A DNA stretch of 64,000 nucleotides from the NCBI GenBank assembly GCA_963822695.1, contig CAWGJH010000016.1, positions 186,001 to 250,000 on the forward strand. Reading direction: 5' to 3'. The notes under the pieces were generated by a model, which was given only the letters and a program-made list of their open reading frames with translations, ran no database searches and was not told where the DNA came from. The position numbers and the translations under genes were made by a program. The DNA is from GCA-003244245 sp963822695. Lineage in GTDB: Bacteria; Actinomycetota; Actinomycetes; Mycobacteriales; Pseudonocardiaceae. Shown here piece by piece: positions 50,134 to 59,743 of the stretch. Position 1 is the first letter of the stretch. Each line of letters opens with the position of its first letter.

Positions 50134-51177
50134 GTGTCGTCGCATCATCTGAAGCGCAGTGTCTCAGCAGCGATGGCCGCCGCAACGGTGGTTGTCCTGG
50201 TGACTCTGATGCCCGCTACGGCGAACGCCGACCCCGCGCTGCCCGGAGATGCCTCCACCGCCGCGCAGCGGCTTGCTGAGCTGAATCGGCAGGCTGAGGT
50301 GCTCACCGAAAACTGGCACTACGCCCGCGACCAGTTGAGTGACCGCCGTGCCGACCTGGAGCGCGCCAGGGCTGATGTCAACGCCGCTGCCGCTGCCGCA
50401 GAGCGCGCCAGGGCTGTCCAGGGTCAGTACCGCGGTCAAGTCGACAGGCTGACCAACGCCTCGTTCCAGGGTGCGCGTCTCAACCGGCTGTCCGCTCTGC
50501 TGGTCAGTGACTCCCCCCAGAACTTCCTGGACCAGATGTCGGCGCTGGACGTGCTTGCGGTGGACAACAAGCAGGCCATGGACCGGCTCACCGGTGCCGT
50601 CGTGCAGGCCCAGCAGGCAGAGCAGTCGGCCAACGACGCAGCGGCGCGGGCTGACCTAGCTGAACACGATGCGGCGCGGCTCGAAGGCGACCTGACCCGT
50701 TCCCGCGCCGAGATGGACCGTCAGATTCAGGTGGTCACGAAGCTCCTCGCGGAGCTGACCCGCCAAGAGCGGGCCGCCTACATTGCCGGCGGGGACATCC
50801 ACTTCCCGATCAACCTGGTCGGCAGTGATATCCCGGTCACAGCGGCGCGTGCCGCGCTGAGCAAGCAGGGCTCGGCATACGTCTGGGGCGCCGACGGTCC
50901 GATCACGTTTGACTGCTCGGGGTTGGTGAAGTGGGCCTTCGCGCAGGCCGGGATGCCGGGTCTGCCGCACTCAGCCCAGGAGCAGGCGCGGATGGGTCGC
51001 AGTGTCAGCCGCTCCCAGCTGCAGCCTGGCGATCTCATCGCGTTGTACTCCCCGATCAGCCACATCGGCATCTACGTCGGTGACGGCTTCTACGTGAACG
51101 CGCCACAGAGCGGCGACGTGGTGAAGGTCGTCTTGGTGCCGTGGAGCCAAGTCACCGCAATGAGCCGGATCAGCTGA
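50134..51177 (+). CDS. NlpC/P60 peptidoglycan hydrolase, copy 2, riboswitch-controlled
   Basis: Secreted cell-wall endopeptidase, 347 residues. Signal peptide (SAAMAAATVVVLVTLMPATA, cleavage probably after NA), coiled coil ~40-215 (LNRQAEVLTENWHYARDQLS), then the NlpC/P60 domain with Cys in ITFDCSGLVKWAFAQ and His in ISHIGIYVGDGFYVNAPQ. The GTG at 50134 follows GGGGAGAGGAG. It is a clear paralogue of 48381-49418 across its full length (DSPQNFLDQMSALDVLAV against DSPQQFMDQMSALDVLAV). The upstream ydaO element suggests control by c-di-AMP. Confidence 0.93.
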   Translation: MSSHHLKRSVSAAMAAATVVVLVTLMPATANADPALPGDASTAAQRLAELNRQAEVLTENWHYARDQLSDRRADLERARADVNAAAAAAERARAVQGQYRGQVDRLTNASFQGARLNRLSALLVSDSPQNFLDQMSALDVLAVDNKQAMDRLTGAVVQAQQAEQSANDAAARADLAEHDAARLEGDLTRSRAEMDRQIQVVTKLLAELTRQERAAYIAGGDIHFPINLVGSDIPVTAARAALSKQGSAYVWGADGPITFDCSGLVKWAFAQAGMPGLPHSAQEQARMGRSVSRSQLQPGDLIALYSPISHIGIYVGDGFYVNAPQSGDVVKVVLVPWSQVTAMSRIS

Positions 51178-51226
51178 GCGGCACCAGCTGTGACCGTCCG
51201 GTGACGTCACGGCTACCCTCCGACGG

Positions 51227-52363
51227 GTGCCACGGATCCTGCTGGTCAGCAATGACTTCCCACCCCGGCCCGGTGGCATCCAGGTTTACCTGCACCGGCT
51301 GGCTCTGGCGCTGCCCGCAGGCGAGATCGCCGTCTACGCACCGGATTGGCCGGGAGCGGCGGCCTTCGATGCGCGATTGCCGTTCCCAGTCGTCCGGCAT
51401 CCCGGATCCCTCATGCTTCCCACGCCGCCAGTACTCCGGCGGGCTGTCGGGCTGCTGCGGCACCTGCGCTGTGAAACAGCGTGGTTCGGCGCAGCAGCCC
51501 CGCTGGCCCTGCTCGGTCCAGCATTGCGTCGCCGCGCCGGGGTACGGCGGGTGGTGGCCAGCAGCCATGGACATGAGGTGGGCTGGTCGATGCTGCCCCC
51601 TGGCCGCATGGCGCTTCGCCGGATCGGCGCGGATGCCGACGTGGTCACCGCCGTGAGCCGATACACCCGCCGCCGGATCGCCTCGGCGTTCGGGCCCCGA
51701 GCCGCCCTGGAACTACTTCCGCCGGGCGTGGACTGCGCGGCGTTCCGACCAGATCCCGGCGCGCGCGCGGAGATCCGCCGCCGCCACCGGCTGGGGGATA
51801 CCCCGGTAGTGCTGTGCGTGTCCCGGCTGGTGGCTCGCAAGGGGCAGGACACGCTGGTGCGGGCGTTACCCGCGATCCAGCGCCAGGTGCCGGGGGCCAC
51901 GCTGCTGCTCGTCGGAGACGGGCCCTGGCGAGCGGCGTTACACCGGCTGGCGCAGTCGTGTGGCGTCGCCGGTGCGGTGGTGTGCACGGGAGAAGTGCCG
52001 TGGTCTGAGCTGCCCGCGTACTACGCCGCAGGCGACGTCTTCGCGATGCCCTGCCGGACCCGTGGGCACGGGCTGGACGTCGAGGGGCTCGGTCTGGTGT
52101 TTCTTGAGGCTTCGGCGACCGGCTTGCCGCTGGTGGTGGGTGACGCTGGCGGGGCACGGGAGACGGTCCGCGTGGGCGGCACCGGTGAGTTGGTGAACGG
52201 TCGTGACGTGGCGGCGGTAGCCGGGGCCGTCGCGACCCTGCTTGCCGATCCCGAGCGCGCCGCGGAGATGGGCCGGTGTGGGCGGCGCTGGATGGTGCGG
52301 GACTGGGACTGGTCGTGCCGCCAGCAGCAGCTCGCTAAGCTGCTGCTAGGCGCTCACGAGTAA
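51227..52363 (+). CDS. pimB: GT4 glycosyltransferase, PimB-like mannosyltransferase
   Basis: Probably adds the second mannose to phosphatidylinositol mannoside at the membrane's inner face, using GDP-mannose. A two-Rossmann GT-B fold: LVSNDFPPRPGGIQVYLHRL at the N-terminus, VLCVSRLVARKGQDTLVRAL at the domain joint and the nucleotide-sugar motif GLDVEGLGLVFLEASATGLP (E-x7-E). GTG start. 378 residues. The order NlpC/P60-GT-FadD equals the mycobacterial ripC-pimB'-fadD15 arrangement, which supports the assignment. A related lipid acceptor cannot be ruled out. Confidence 0.85.
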   Translation: MPRILLVSNDFPPRPGGIQVYLHRLALALPAGEIAVYAPDWPGAAAFDARLPFPVVRHPGSLMLPTPPVLRRAVGLLRHLRCETAWFGAAAPLALLGPALRRRAGVRRVVASSHGHEVGWSMLPPGRMALRRIGADADVVTAVSRYTRRRIASAFGPRAALELLPPGVDCAAFRPDPGARAEIRRRHRLGDTPVVLCVSRLVARKGQDTLVRALPAIQRQVPGATLLLVGDGPWRAALHRLAQSCGVAGAVVCTGEVPWSELPAYYAAGDVFAMPCRTRGHGLDVEGLGLVFLEASATGLPLVVGDAGGARETVRVGGTGELVNGRDVAAVAGAVATLLADPERAAEMGRCGRRWMVRDWDWSCRQQQLAKLLLGAHE

Positions 52364-54162
52364 AGGATGTCGATGTCGGCGGCGAACTCCTTGGCCACCA
52401 CCGCACGCTTGGGTTTGAGCGTCGGGGTGAGCTGACCGTTCTCCTCGGTGAGGTCGACCGGCAGGATCCGGAACTTGCGGATCGCCTCGGCCCTCGAGAC
52501 GGCCTTGTTGGCGTCGTCCACCGCGCGCTGCACCTCGGCGCGCAGGTCCTCATCGTCGATCAGATCGGCGGCAGAGTTGCCCGCTGGCTTGCCGTGCTCG
52601 GCGCGCCAGGTCGAGAGGGCCTCGGCGTCGAGGGTGATCAGAGCAGCGATGAAAGGCTGCTTGTCGCCCACCACCATGCATTGGCTGATCAGTCGGTGGG
52701 CTCGGATCCGGTCCTCTAGCGCGGCCGGAGAGACGTTCTTGCCGGTCGCCGTGACGATGATCTCCTTCTTGCGACCGATGATCCGGAGGAAACCGTCCGG
52801 GTCGAGCTCCCCGAGGTCGCCGGTGCGGAACCAGCCGTCGACGATGGTTTCCTCGGTGGCCTGCTCGTTGCGCCAGTACCGGCGCAGCACACCGGGGCTC
52901 TTGATCAGTATCTCACCGTCATCGTCGATCTTGATCGTCACACCCGGCAACGGCTGGCCCACGGTGCCGACCCTGACCTGTTTCTCGGTGTTCACCGTGG
53001 CGGGAGCGCTGGTCTCGGTGAGCCCGTAGCCCTCCAACACCGGCACCCCGACACCCCGGAAGAAATGCCCGAGCCGCTCGCCCAGCGGGGCGCCACCGGA
53101 GACCGCTGCGAGACACCGGCCGCCGAGCACCGCCCGGAGCCTGGAGTAGACCAGGTGATCGAACAACGCGTGCTTGGCCCGCAAGGCCAACCCGGCCCCG
53201 CCTTCGTCGCGGGCACGGCTCCACTCGATGGCAGTGGCAACGGCACTGTCGAAGATGCGACCCTTGCCCTCAGCATGTGCCTTATGCCTGGCCGAGTTGT
53301 ACACCTTTTCGAGTACCCGAGGCACCACCAGCACGAGCGTGGGCCGGAATTCAGCCAACTCACCGACCAGGTTCTTCACATCCGGGGTGTGCCCAAGGGT
53401 GATCCGCGCATACACACAGCAGCACTGGATGATGCGGGCGAGCACGTGCGCCAGCGGTAGGAACAGCAGCATCGAGTTCCCCGATTGCATCAGGCCGGGG
53501 AACTCTCCCACGGCCGACCGGGTCACGGCGAGCAGGTTGCGGTGGGTGATCTCGCAGCCCTTGGGGCGCCCCGTGGTCCCGGACGTGTAGATCAGCGTCG
53601 CCAGGTCCTCGGCGCCCACCGCGGTAGCGCGCTCGCGCACGGCGTCGTCACTGATCTCGGCGCCCAGCGCAGTGAGCTCGTCGATCGCTGCAGCCGGGCC
53701 ACTACCGCTCGTCGGATCGATCTGCCAGACCAGAGCCGGCTCGCCCAGCCGATCAACCAACTCCTGGATCATGTCGCGGTGCGTGGGAGTGTCGACCACG
53801 ACCGCCTTGGCGCCCGAATCCGACAGGATCCACTCCACCTGCTCCGGGGAGGATGTCTCATAAATCGGCACCGTCGATCCGCCGGTGGCCCAGATCGCGT
53901 AGTCCACCAGCGTCCACTCGTAGCGGGTCTTGGACAGCAGCGCAATCCGATCCCCGCGCTCGATGCCCGCCGCGATGAGGCCCTTGGCCACAGCGGTCAC
54001 TTGCTCTGCGAATTCCCTCGCCGTGACGTCCATCCAGCCGCCGTCGAGGCGGCGGCGGAAGCTGACGCTGCCGGCGAAGCGCTCGGCGTTGGCCCACACC
54101 GCATCGGTCAGGTTCTCCTGGTCATCCACCGTGGTGGTGGCGGGAACCGTGAACTCCCGCAC
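52354..54162 (-). CDS. Long-chain fatty-acid-CoA ligase (FadD15-like)
   Basis: An adenylate-forming enzyme that activates fatty acids with ATP and CoA. Core motifs: LATLIYTSGTTGRPKGCEIT (P-loop), YGLTETSAPATVN, GWFRTGDLGELDPDGFLRII (Asp) and GRKKEIIVTATGKNVSPAAL with a late Lys near the C-terminus (NGQLTPTLKPKRA). The GTG at 54162 is set by GGAGGTACCC. 602 residues. Its 3' end overlaps pimB's 3' end by 10 bases on the other strand. It matches the mycobacterial fadD15 position. Confidence 0.92.
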   Translation of the reverse strand: MREFTVPATTTVDDQENLTDAVWANAERFAGSVSFRRRLDGGWMDVTAREFAEQVTAVAKGLIAAGIERGDRIALLSKTRYEWTLVDYAIWATGGSTVPIYETSSPEQVEWILSDSGAKAVVVDTPTHRDMIQELVDRLGEPALVWQIDPTSGSGPAAAIDELTALGAEISDDAVRERATAVGAEDLATLIYTSGTTGRPKGCEITHRNLLAVTRSAVGEFPGLMQSGNSMLLFLPLAHVLARIIQCCCVYARITLGHTPDVKNLVGELAEFRPTLVLVVPRVLEKVYNSARHKAHAEGKGRIFDSAVATAIEWSRARDEGGAGLALRAKHALFDHLVYSRLRAVLGGRCLAAVSGGAPLGERLGHFFRGVGVPVLEGYGLTETSAPATVNTEKQVRVGTVGQPLPGVTIKIDDDGEILIKSPGVLRRYWRNEQATEETIVDGWFRTGDLGELDPDGFLRIIGRKKEIIVTATGKNVSPAALEDRIRAHRLISQCMVVGDKQPFIAALITLDAEALSTWRAEHGKPAGNSAADLIDDEDLRAEVQRAVDDANKAVSRAEAIRKFRILPVDLTEENGQLTPTLKPKRAVVAKEFAADIDILYS

Positions 54163-54306
54163 GGGTACCTCCGCAGCTCGGGTTTCTCCAGTACTGTGTG
54201 GCAACGTATCGCGACCCGCGTTTCGTCCAGCAGGCCTCGAAGCGCTACTGGGCGGCCGGTGACTGGCCATCCGCACCCGTGCCAGCGCCGGGTAGCCTGC
54301 CCGCTT

Positions 54307-55095
54307 GTGCGGGTCCACGTGGTGTCCGACGTGCATGGTAACGTGGACGCGCTGGCCAGGGCGGGAATGGGTGCCGATGCATTGGTGGTACTCGGGGACC
54401 TGATCGACTTCGTGAACTACCACGACCACTCCGCTGGCATTCTCGGCTCGGTGTTCGGGCCCGCCGCGGTCCACCGGTTCGCGCAACTGCGCTCCGGTGG
54501 GGCACCCGGTGAGGCGTCCGCGTTTGTGCGGGAGCTGTGGACCCGGTTACCGAATCCTCGTGACGTGGTCCGCGAGGCCGTCATCGAGCAGTACGAGCGG
54601 CTGTTTGCGGTGCTGCCTAGCCCGACCTACGCCACTCCCGGCAACGTGGACCTGCCCGAGCTGTGGCCCCGATTCGTGCGCGCCGGTATCCACGTCCTGG
54701 ACGGTCAGACCACCGAGATCGGCGGCCTTCGCTGCGGTTTCGTCGGCGGAGGTCTGTTACCGGACGGGGTCGCCCCGCAGCATGACCTGGTGTTTCGCTC
54801 TTACCTGCGCACTCCGCAGCAGTACGCGGTGGCTGTCTCGGCGCTCGGGCGGGTGGACCTGCTGTGTAGCCACATCCCGCCTGCGATTCCCGAACTGCTC
54901 TACGACGTGCAGGCCCGGCGGCCCGAGATCGGCTCGGAGCAGTTGCTTGCGGTGATCCGGCAGGACCGGCCGCGTGTTGCGCTGTTCGGACACGTGCATC
55001 AGCCACTGGCCCGGCGGGTCCGGGTGGGGCGAACCGAATGCGTCAATGTCGGGCATTTCCAGCGGACCGGGATCCCCCACCTGCTGAGGTGGTGA
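54307..55095 (+). CDS. Metallophosphoesterase
   Basis: A calcineurin-like two-metal phosphoesterase, 262 residues. Metal ligands: VHVVSDVHGNVDAL, VVLGDLIDFVNYHDH, TYATPGNVDLPELW (GN-D/H-type), LLCSHIPPA and VALFGHVHQPLARR. GTG start at 54307; a strong ribosome binding site is not obvious. It runs divergently from the FadD-like gene. The substrate is unknown; this family covers nucleotides and phospholipids. Placement next to lipid genes suggests a lipid role, weakly. Confidence 0.9.
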   Translation: MRVHVVSDVHGNVDALARAGMGADALVVLGDLIDFVNYHDHSAGILGSVFGPAAVHRFAQLRSGGAPGEASAFVRELWTRLPNPRDVVREAVIEQYERLFAVLPSPTYATPGNVDLPELWPRFVRAGIHVLDGQTTEIGGLRCGFVGGGLLPDGVAPQHDLVFRSYLRTPQQYAVAVSALGRVDLLCSHIPPAIPELLYDVQARRPEIGSEQLLAVIRQDRPRVALFGHVHQPLARRVRVGRTECVNVGHFQRTGIPHLLRW

Positions 55096-55133
55096 GCACT
55101 TCGGGCGGCGGAGTGGCGGGTAACCTGCGTGGC

Positions 55134-55568
55134 ATGGCCGACCAGTCAACCCAGTCCATCGTCATCAACGCCGATCCCAAGGCGATTATGGACGTGATCG
55201 CCGATTTTTCCGCCTACCCGCAGTGGGCGTTGGCGGTGAAGAAGGCCGACGTGATCGCCCCCGGCGTCGGTGGTCGCGCGGAGCGGGTCCGGTTCTTACT
55301 GGACGCTGGCCTGGTCAAGGACGAGTACGTGCTCGAGTACACGTGGTCTGCGGACGGGCTGACGGTGAGCTGGGAACTGGTCGAGGGCCAGATGCAGAAG
55401 GCGCAGCATGGCTCCTACGTCCTGCGACCCGACGGCATGGCGACCAACGTAACCTACAGCCTGTCGGTCAACCTCTCGATTCCCATGATCGGGATGATCA
55501 AGCGAAAGGCCGAGAAGGTCATCATGGACACCGCGCTGAAGGAGCTCAAGCGTCGCGTGGAGCTCTGA
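55134..55568 (+). CDS. SRPBCC (START-like) family protein
   Basis: A 144-residue protein with a polyketide-cyclase/START-like cavity fold: QSIVINADPKAIMDVIADFS, then YPQWALAVKKADVIAP and SWELVEGQMQKAQHGSYVLR, ending in the long C-terminal helix MIKRKAEKVIMDTALKELKR. It resembles mycobacterial Rv2185c (TB16.3) in this location. Likely binds a hydrophobic ligand; no catalytic residues are assigned. ATG 55134 sits 38 bases after the phosphoesterase. Confidence 0.88.
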   Translation: MADQSTQSIVINADPKAIMDVIADFSAYPQWALAVKKADVIAPGVGGRAERVRFLLDAGLVKDEYVLEYTWSADGLTVSWELVEGQMQKAQHGSYVLRPDGMATNVTYSLSVNLSIPMIGMIKRKAEKVIMDTALKELKRRVEL

Positions 55569-55705
55569 GCGCCGGCGAGCCTCGAACCGGCGCCCCCCGA
55601 TCCGCGTACGTCAAGGTGGTGCTGGGGCCGTTATGCCCCGGACACCGTGCCTCGTACGCTGGGTGGTGCTGCGGCCCGCGAGGGCAAGGGAAGGATCGGT
55701 AGGCG

Positions 55706-56413
55706 GTGTTTTACTGGCTGCTTAAACACCTGCTGCTTGGCCCGCTGATGCGGCTGGCATGCCACCCGCAGGTCCACGGCGCCGAGCATATCCCGAGGCA
55801 CGGTGGCGCCATTCTCGCCAGCAACCACCTCGCGGTCGCCGACTCGTTCTTCCTGCCGCTGATGATCCGTCGCCGGGTCACGTTCCTGGCCAAGCGGGAG
55901 TACTTTACCACTCCTGGACTGCGGGGATGGCTTAAGCGGCAGTTCTTCAGCGCCGCCGGCCAGGTCCCCATCGATCGCTCGAGCGCATCCGCCGCGCAGG
56001 CTGCCCTGGACACTGGAGTGCGGTTGCTGGCTGCGGGCAAGTTGCTTGGCATCTATCCGGAGGGCACACGGTCTCCGGATGGCCGGTTGTACAAGGGCAA
56101 GACCGGCGTCGCCAGGATGGCGCTGAAGGCCCGCGTCCCGGTGGTCCCGGTCGTGATGGTGGGTACGGACAAAGTCAGCCCTATGGGCACCAGGATGTGG
56201 CGGCCGCATCCGGTAGAAATACGCGTCGGCGCTCCGCTGGACTTCTCTCGCTACGAGGGTCTGGTCGGTGACCGGTTCGTTGAGCGGTCCATGGTTGACG
56301 AGATCATGTACGCCTTGATGGAGCTCTCCGGCCAGGAATACGTTGACAGGTACGCGACTTCGGTCAAGAAGCGCGAAGCGCCACCACCGCAGCTGGCCCT
56401 CAAGGCGTCCTGA
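55706..56413 (+). CDS. 1-acylglycerol-3-phosphate acyltransferase-like (PlsC family)
   Basis: Membrane-bound acyltransferase, 235 residues, presumably acylating a glycerolipid. Motif I is SNHLAVADSFF (NHx4D), motif III YPEGTRSPDGRLYKGK, and PVVPVVMVGT is motif IV. A hydrophobic N-terminal stretch (MFYWLLKHLLLGPLMRLA) would anchor it. The GTG start follows AGGGAAGGATCGGTAGGC. Equivalent to mycobacterial Rv2182c by order. The exact acceptor is uncertain. Confidence 0.9.
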   Translation: MFYWLLKHLLLGPLMRLACHPQVHGAEHIPRHGGAILASNHLAVADSFFLPLMIRRRVTFLAKREYFTTPGLRGWLKRQFFSAAGQVPIDRSSASAAQAALDTGVRLLAAGKLLGIYPEGTRSPDGRLYKGKTGVARMALKARVPVVPVVMVGTDKVSPMGTRMWRPHPVEIRVGAPLDFSRYEGLVGDRFVERSMVDEIMYALMELSGQEYVDRYATSVKKREAPPPQLALKAS

Positions 56414-56596
56414 CCGGCCCGGCATGGACGACATCCGCAGGAAGCCATCCATTGGCGAGCGCATCACGCTACCAGCGCGTGGAACTGGCCACCACCCGTC
56501 GCCAGCGCGCGCTCTCGGCTCCTGTGGGCTCCGTGCGGACCAGGGGACGAGCATAATGGCGTTCACGCAGCTCAGAGAGGATGGGGATCGGTTCAC

Positions 56597-57100
56597 GTGC
56601 GGTTTTTCTACGACTGCGAGTTCATCGAGGACGGCGTCACCATCGAGCTGATCTCCATCGGGGTGGTGGACGAGCAGGGTCTGGAGTACTACGCGGTATC
56701 CACCGAGTTCGATCCGGAGCGGGCCGGCGACTGGGTGCGATCACGCGTATTGCCCAAGCTGCCGTCGCCGGCCGACCGGGCATGGCGCAGCCGGGCGGCC
56801 ATCCGGGACACGTTGCTGGAGTTTCTCACCGCGTCCGGTGAGCGGGTGGAACTGTGGGCCTGGTTCGCCGCCTACGACCACGTCGCCCTCGCCCAGTTGT
56901 GGGGTCCGATGCCAGCGTTGCCCCGGGCACTACCTCGGTTTACCCGGGACCTGCGGCAGCGCTGGGAGGACGCCGGCAAGCCGGCATTGCCCCCGCCGCC
57001 CAGTGACGCCCACGACGCCGTGGCTGACGCCCGGTACAACCTCACCCGGTGGCGGGTGATCGAGCAGCACCGCATGGCGCAGCAAAGCCGTCCCCGTTGA
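56597..57100 (+). CDS. Polyadenylate-specific 3'-exoribonuclease AS
   Basis: DEDDh-type 3'-to-5' exoribonuclease of the Rv2179c group, 167 residues. Metal-binding acids: MRFFYDCEFIEDG (Asp, Glu), AAYDHVALAQLW (Asp) and DAHDAVADARYNLTRW (His and Asp). The start is the GTG at 56597; GAGAGGATGGGGATCGG precedes it. Acts on RNA, with preference for poly(A) in the characterised mycobacterial enzyme. It lies between the PlsC-like gene and pfkA. Confidence 0.92.
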   Translation: MRFFYDCEFIEDGVTIELISIGVVDEQGLEYYAVSTEFDPERAGDWVRSRVLPKLPSPADRAWRSRAAIRDTLLEFLTASGERVELWAWFAAYDHVALAQLWGPMPALPRALPRFTRDLRQRWEDAGKPALPPPPSDAHDAVADARYNLTRWRVIEQHRMAQQSRPR

Positions 57101-57188
57101 CCTGTGGCTTTGCCGCACCGATCCACCTCGTGTCACGCTCTGGCTCGTCAATCCGATACGGAGATACGGAACAGGAAGGCGATTCGAC

Positions 57189-58211
57189 ATGCGCATCGGT
57201 GTACTTACGGGGGGCGGGGACTGCCCAGGGCTCAATGCGGTGATCCGGGCGGTGGTCCGCAAGGGCATCCAGGTCCACGGGCACGAGATCATCGGATTCC
57301 GGGACGGATGGCGGGGTCCGATGCAAGGGTTGATCCAGCCGCTGGGGCTGGCTGACGTGGAGCACATCCTCCCGCTCGGTGGCACTATCCTGCGCACATC
57401 GCGCACCAACCCGTACCGCAACGGCGGCGCTGAGCAGGTCAAGCAGACCCTCGCCGAGCACGGCGTGGACGCGCTGATCGCGATCGGCGGCGAAGATACC
57501 CTCGGCGTGGCCAGCCGGCTGAGCGAAGACGGGATTGTCGTGGTGGGCGTACCCAAGACCATCGACAACGACCTGAGCACCACCGACTACACGTTCGGGT
57601 TCGACACCGCGGTGCACATCGCGACCGAGGCGATCGACCGGCTGCGTACCACCGCTGAATCGCACCACCGGGTGGCGGTCGTCGAGGTGATGGGTCGCAA
57701 CGCGGGCTGGATCGCGCTGCACTCCGGGATGGCCGGCGGGGCGAATGTCATCCTGATGCCGGAACAACAGTTCGCCGTGGAGCGGGTGTGCGAGTGGGTG
57801 CTCCAGTGCCGCGAGCGGGAATCCGCCGCGATCGTCGTAGTCGCTGAGGGTGCGGTGCCGCAGGGCGGCGCGGAGCTGCTCGCCACCGCGGACGTCGACG
57901 CCTTCGGTCACAAGCGCCTCGGTGGCGTCGGTATCTGGTTGGCCGACGAGATCGCCCGCCGCACCGGTGCCGAATCCCGCGCCGTGGTGCTGGGGCACAT
58001 CCAGCGCGGCGGTACGCCCACCGCCTACGACCGGGTGCTGGCCACCCGGTTCGGCGTGCACGCAGTCGATGCGGTGCACGAGGGTGATGGCGGAGTGATG
58101 GTCGCCCTGCGCGGCACCGACATCATCCGGGTGAAGCTGACCGAGGCCACCGCCACAGTCAAGACGGTGCCGCAGGAACGCCGGGCGGAGGCCGAGGTCT
58201 TCTTTGGTTGA
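57189..58211 (+). CDS. pfkA: 6-phosphofructokinase
   Basis: Phosphorylates fructose 6-phosphate in glycolysis. Actinobacterial group III type: RIGVLTGGGDCPGLNAVIRA at the N-terminus, nucleotide site IAIGGEDTLGVASRLSE, catalytic GVPKTIDNDLSTTDYTFGF and VEVMGRNAGWIALHSG. The residue pattern GGEDT with Gly before it fits ATP- rather than pyrophosphate-dependent members, but this is not certain. 340 residues. The ATG follows CAGGAAGGCGATTCGAC. Placed between the exoribonuclease and DAHP synthase, an order I recall from several actinobacteria. Confidence 0.94.
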   Translation: MRIGVLTGGGDCPGLNAVIRAVVRKGIQVHGHEIIGFRDGWRGPMQGLIQPLGLADVEHILPLGGTILRTSRTNPYRNGGAEQVKQTLAEHGVDALIAIGGEDTLGVASRLSEDGIVVVGVPKTIDNDLSTTDYTFGFDTAVHIATEAIDRLRTTAESHHRVAVVEVMGRNAGWIALHSGMAGGANVILMPEQQFAVERVCEWVLQCRERESAAIVVVAEGAVPQGGAELLATADVDAFGHKRLGGVGIWLADEIARRTGAESRAVVLGHIQRGGTPTAYDRVLATRFGVHAVDAVHEGDGGVMVALRGTDIIRVKLTEATATVKTVPQERRAEAEVFFG

Positions 58212-58272
58212 TGGCCATGGTTGACGGACCCACTGGACCGGTCCGGCGCATCACCCCATACGCTCCTGCATC

Positions 58273-59661
58273 GTGAACTGGACTGTGGACGTTCCGGTCG
58301 ACACGCTCCCGGAGCTACCGCCGCTGCCCGCCGATCTCCGTGCCAGGCTTGACGCCGCGCTGGCCCGACCCGCCGCGCAGCAACCGAGCTGGCCCGACCC
58401 GGAAGCGGTGCGCGGTATCCGCGCCGTTCTGGAGAGCGTGCCACCGATCACCGTGCCCACCGAGGTGGACCAGCTGCGAGAGCAGCTCGGTGCCGTTGCC
58501 CGCGGAGAGGCGTTCCTGCTGCAGGGCGGGGACTGCGCCGAGACCTTCGCTGACAACACCGAACCGCACCTGCGGGCCACTATCCGCACGTTGCTGCAGA
58601 TGGCGGTGGTGCTCACCTATGGGTCGAGCATGCCGGTGGTGAAGGTGGGGCGGGTGGCCGGGCAATACGCCAAGCCCCGCTCCGCGCCGACCGACGCGCT
58701 CGGTCTGACGTCCTACCGCGGCGACATGATCAACTCGCTGCTCGCCTCTCCCGAGGCGCGGGTGCACGACCCGTCACGGATGATCCGGGCCTACGCCAAC
58801 GCCGCCGCTGCGATGAACTTGGTGCGTTCGCTGACCCTGGCCGGTATGGCGGACCTGCACAGGGTGCACGACTGGAACAAGGACTTCGTGCGGCGATCTC
58901 CGGCTGGGGCCCGCTACGAGGCGCTGGCCGGCGAGATTGACCGGGGCCTGCGCTTCATGTCGGCGTGTGGGGTGGATGACTCATCGCTGCTCTCCACCGA
59001 GATCTACGCCAGTCACGAGGCGCTGGTGCTCGACTACGAGCGGGCCATGCTCCGCCTGGACAGCACCCGGGAGACTCCCAAGCTCTACGACCTGTCCGCG
59101 CACTTTCTCTGGGTGGGGGAGCGGACCCGGGCGTTGGACGGGGCGCACATCGCCTTCGCTGAACTGTTGGCCAATCCGATCGGGCTCAAGCTAGGTCGGG
59201 GTACCACTCCAGACCAGGCCGTGGAGTACGTCGAGCGGCTTGATCCGCACGGCGTGCCAGGCCGGCTCACGCTGATCTCCCGGATGGGGGCGCAGCGGAT
59301 CCGTGATGTGCTGCCGGAGATCGTGCAGAAGGTCACCGCCTCTGGGCACCAGGTGATCTGGCAGTGCGACCCGATGCACGGCAACACTATCGAGTCGTCT
59401 ACTGGGTACAAGACCAGGCACTTCGACTGGGTGGTGGACGAGGTGCAGGGCTTCTTCGAAGTGCACCACGCGCTGGGCACCCATCCAGGGGGGATCCACG
59501 TGGAGTTCACCGGGGAGGACGTCACCGAATGCCTCGGCGGCGCTCAGGACATCTCCGACGCAGACCTGTCCGGGCGCTACGAAACCGCGTGCGATCCGCG
59601 GCTGAACACCCAGCAGGCACTGGAGCTGGCGTTCCTGGTCGCCGAGATGCTGCGCTCGTGA
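58273..59661 (+). CDS. aroG: Class II 3-deoxy-7-phosphoheptulonate synthase
   Basis: First step of the shikimate pathway, joining phosphoenolpyruvate and erythrose 4-phosphate. Class II fingerprints: FLLQGGDCAETFADNTEPHL (metal Cys), VVKVGRVAGQYAKPRSAPTD, WQCDPMHGNTIESSTGYKTR and HPGGIHVEFTGEDVTECLGG. GTG start at 58273. 462 residues, full length. As in mycobacteria it closes the conserved block. Feedback by aromatic amino acids and activation of chorismate mutase are known for the family. Confidence 0.96.
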   Translation: MNWTVDVPVDTLPELPPLPADLRARLDAALARPAAQQPSWPDPEAVRGIRAVLESVPPITVPTEVDQLREQLGAVARGEAFLLQGGDCAETFADNTEPHLRATIRTLLQMAVVLTYGSSMPVVKVGRVAGQYAKPRSAPTDALGLTSYRGDMINSLLASPEARVHDPSRMIRAYANAAAAMNLVRSLTLAGMADLHRVHDWNKDFVRRSPAGARYEALAGEIDRGLRFMSACGVDDSSLLSTEIYASHEALVLDYERAMLRLDSTRETPKLYDLSAHFLWVGERTRALDGAHIAFAELLANPIGLKLGRGTTPDQAVEYVERLDPHGVPGRLTLISRMGAQRIRDVLPEIVQKVTASGHQVIWQCDPMHGNTIESSTGYKTRHFDWVVDEVQGFFEVHHALGTHPGGIHVEFTGEDVTECLGGAQDISDADLSGRYETACDPRLNTQQALELAFLVAEMLRS

Positions 59662-59743
59662 GTGCACAGCATCAGGACACTGGATGACGGAGTACCTGAG
59701 CTTTCCTCGAACGGGTCAGTTGCGCGTGCCGGGTCGGCTCGCC

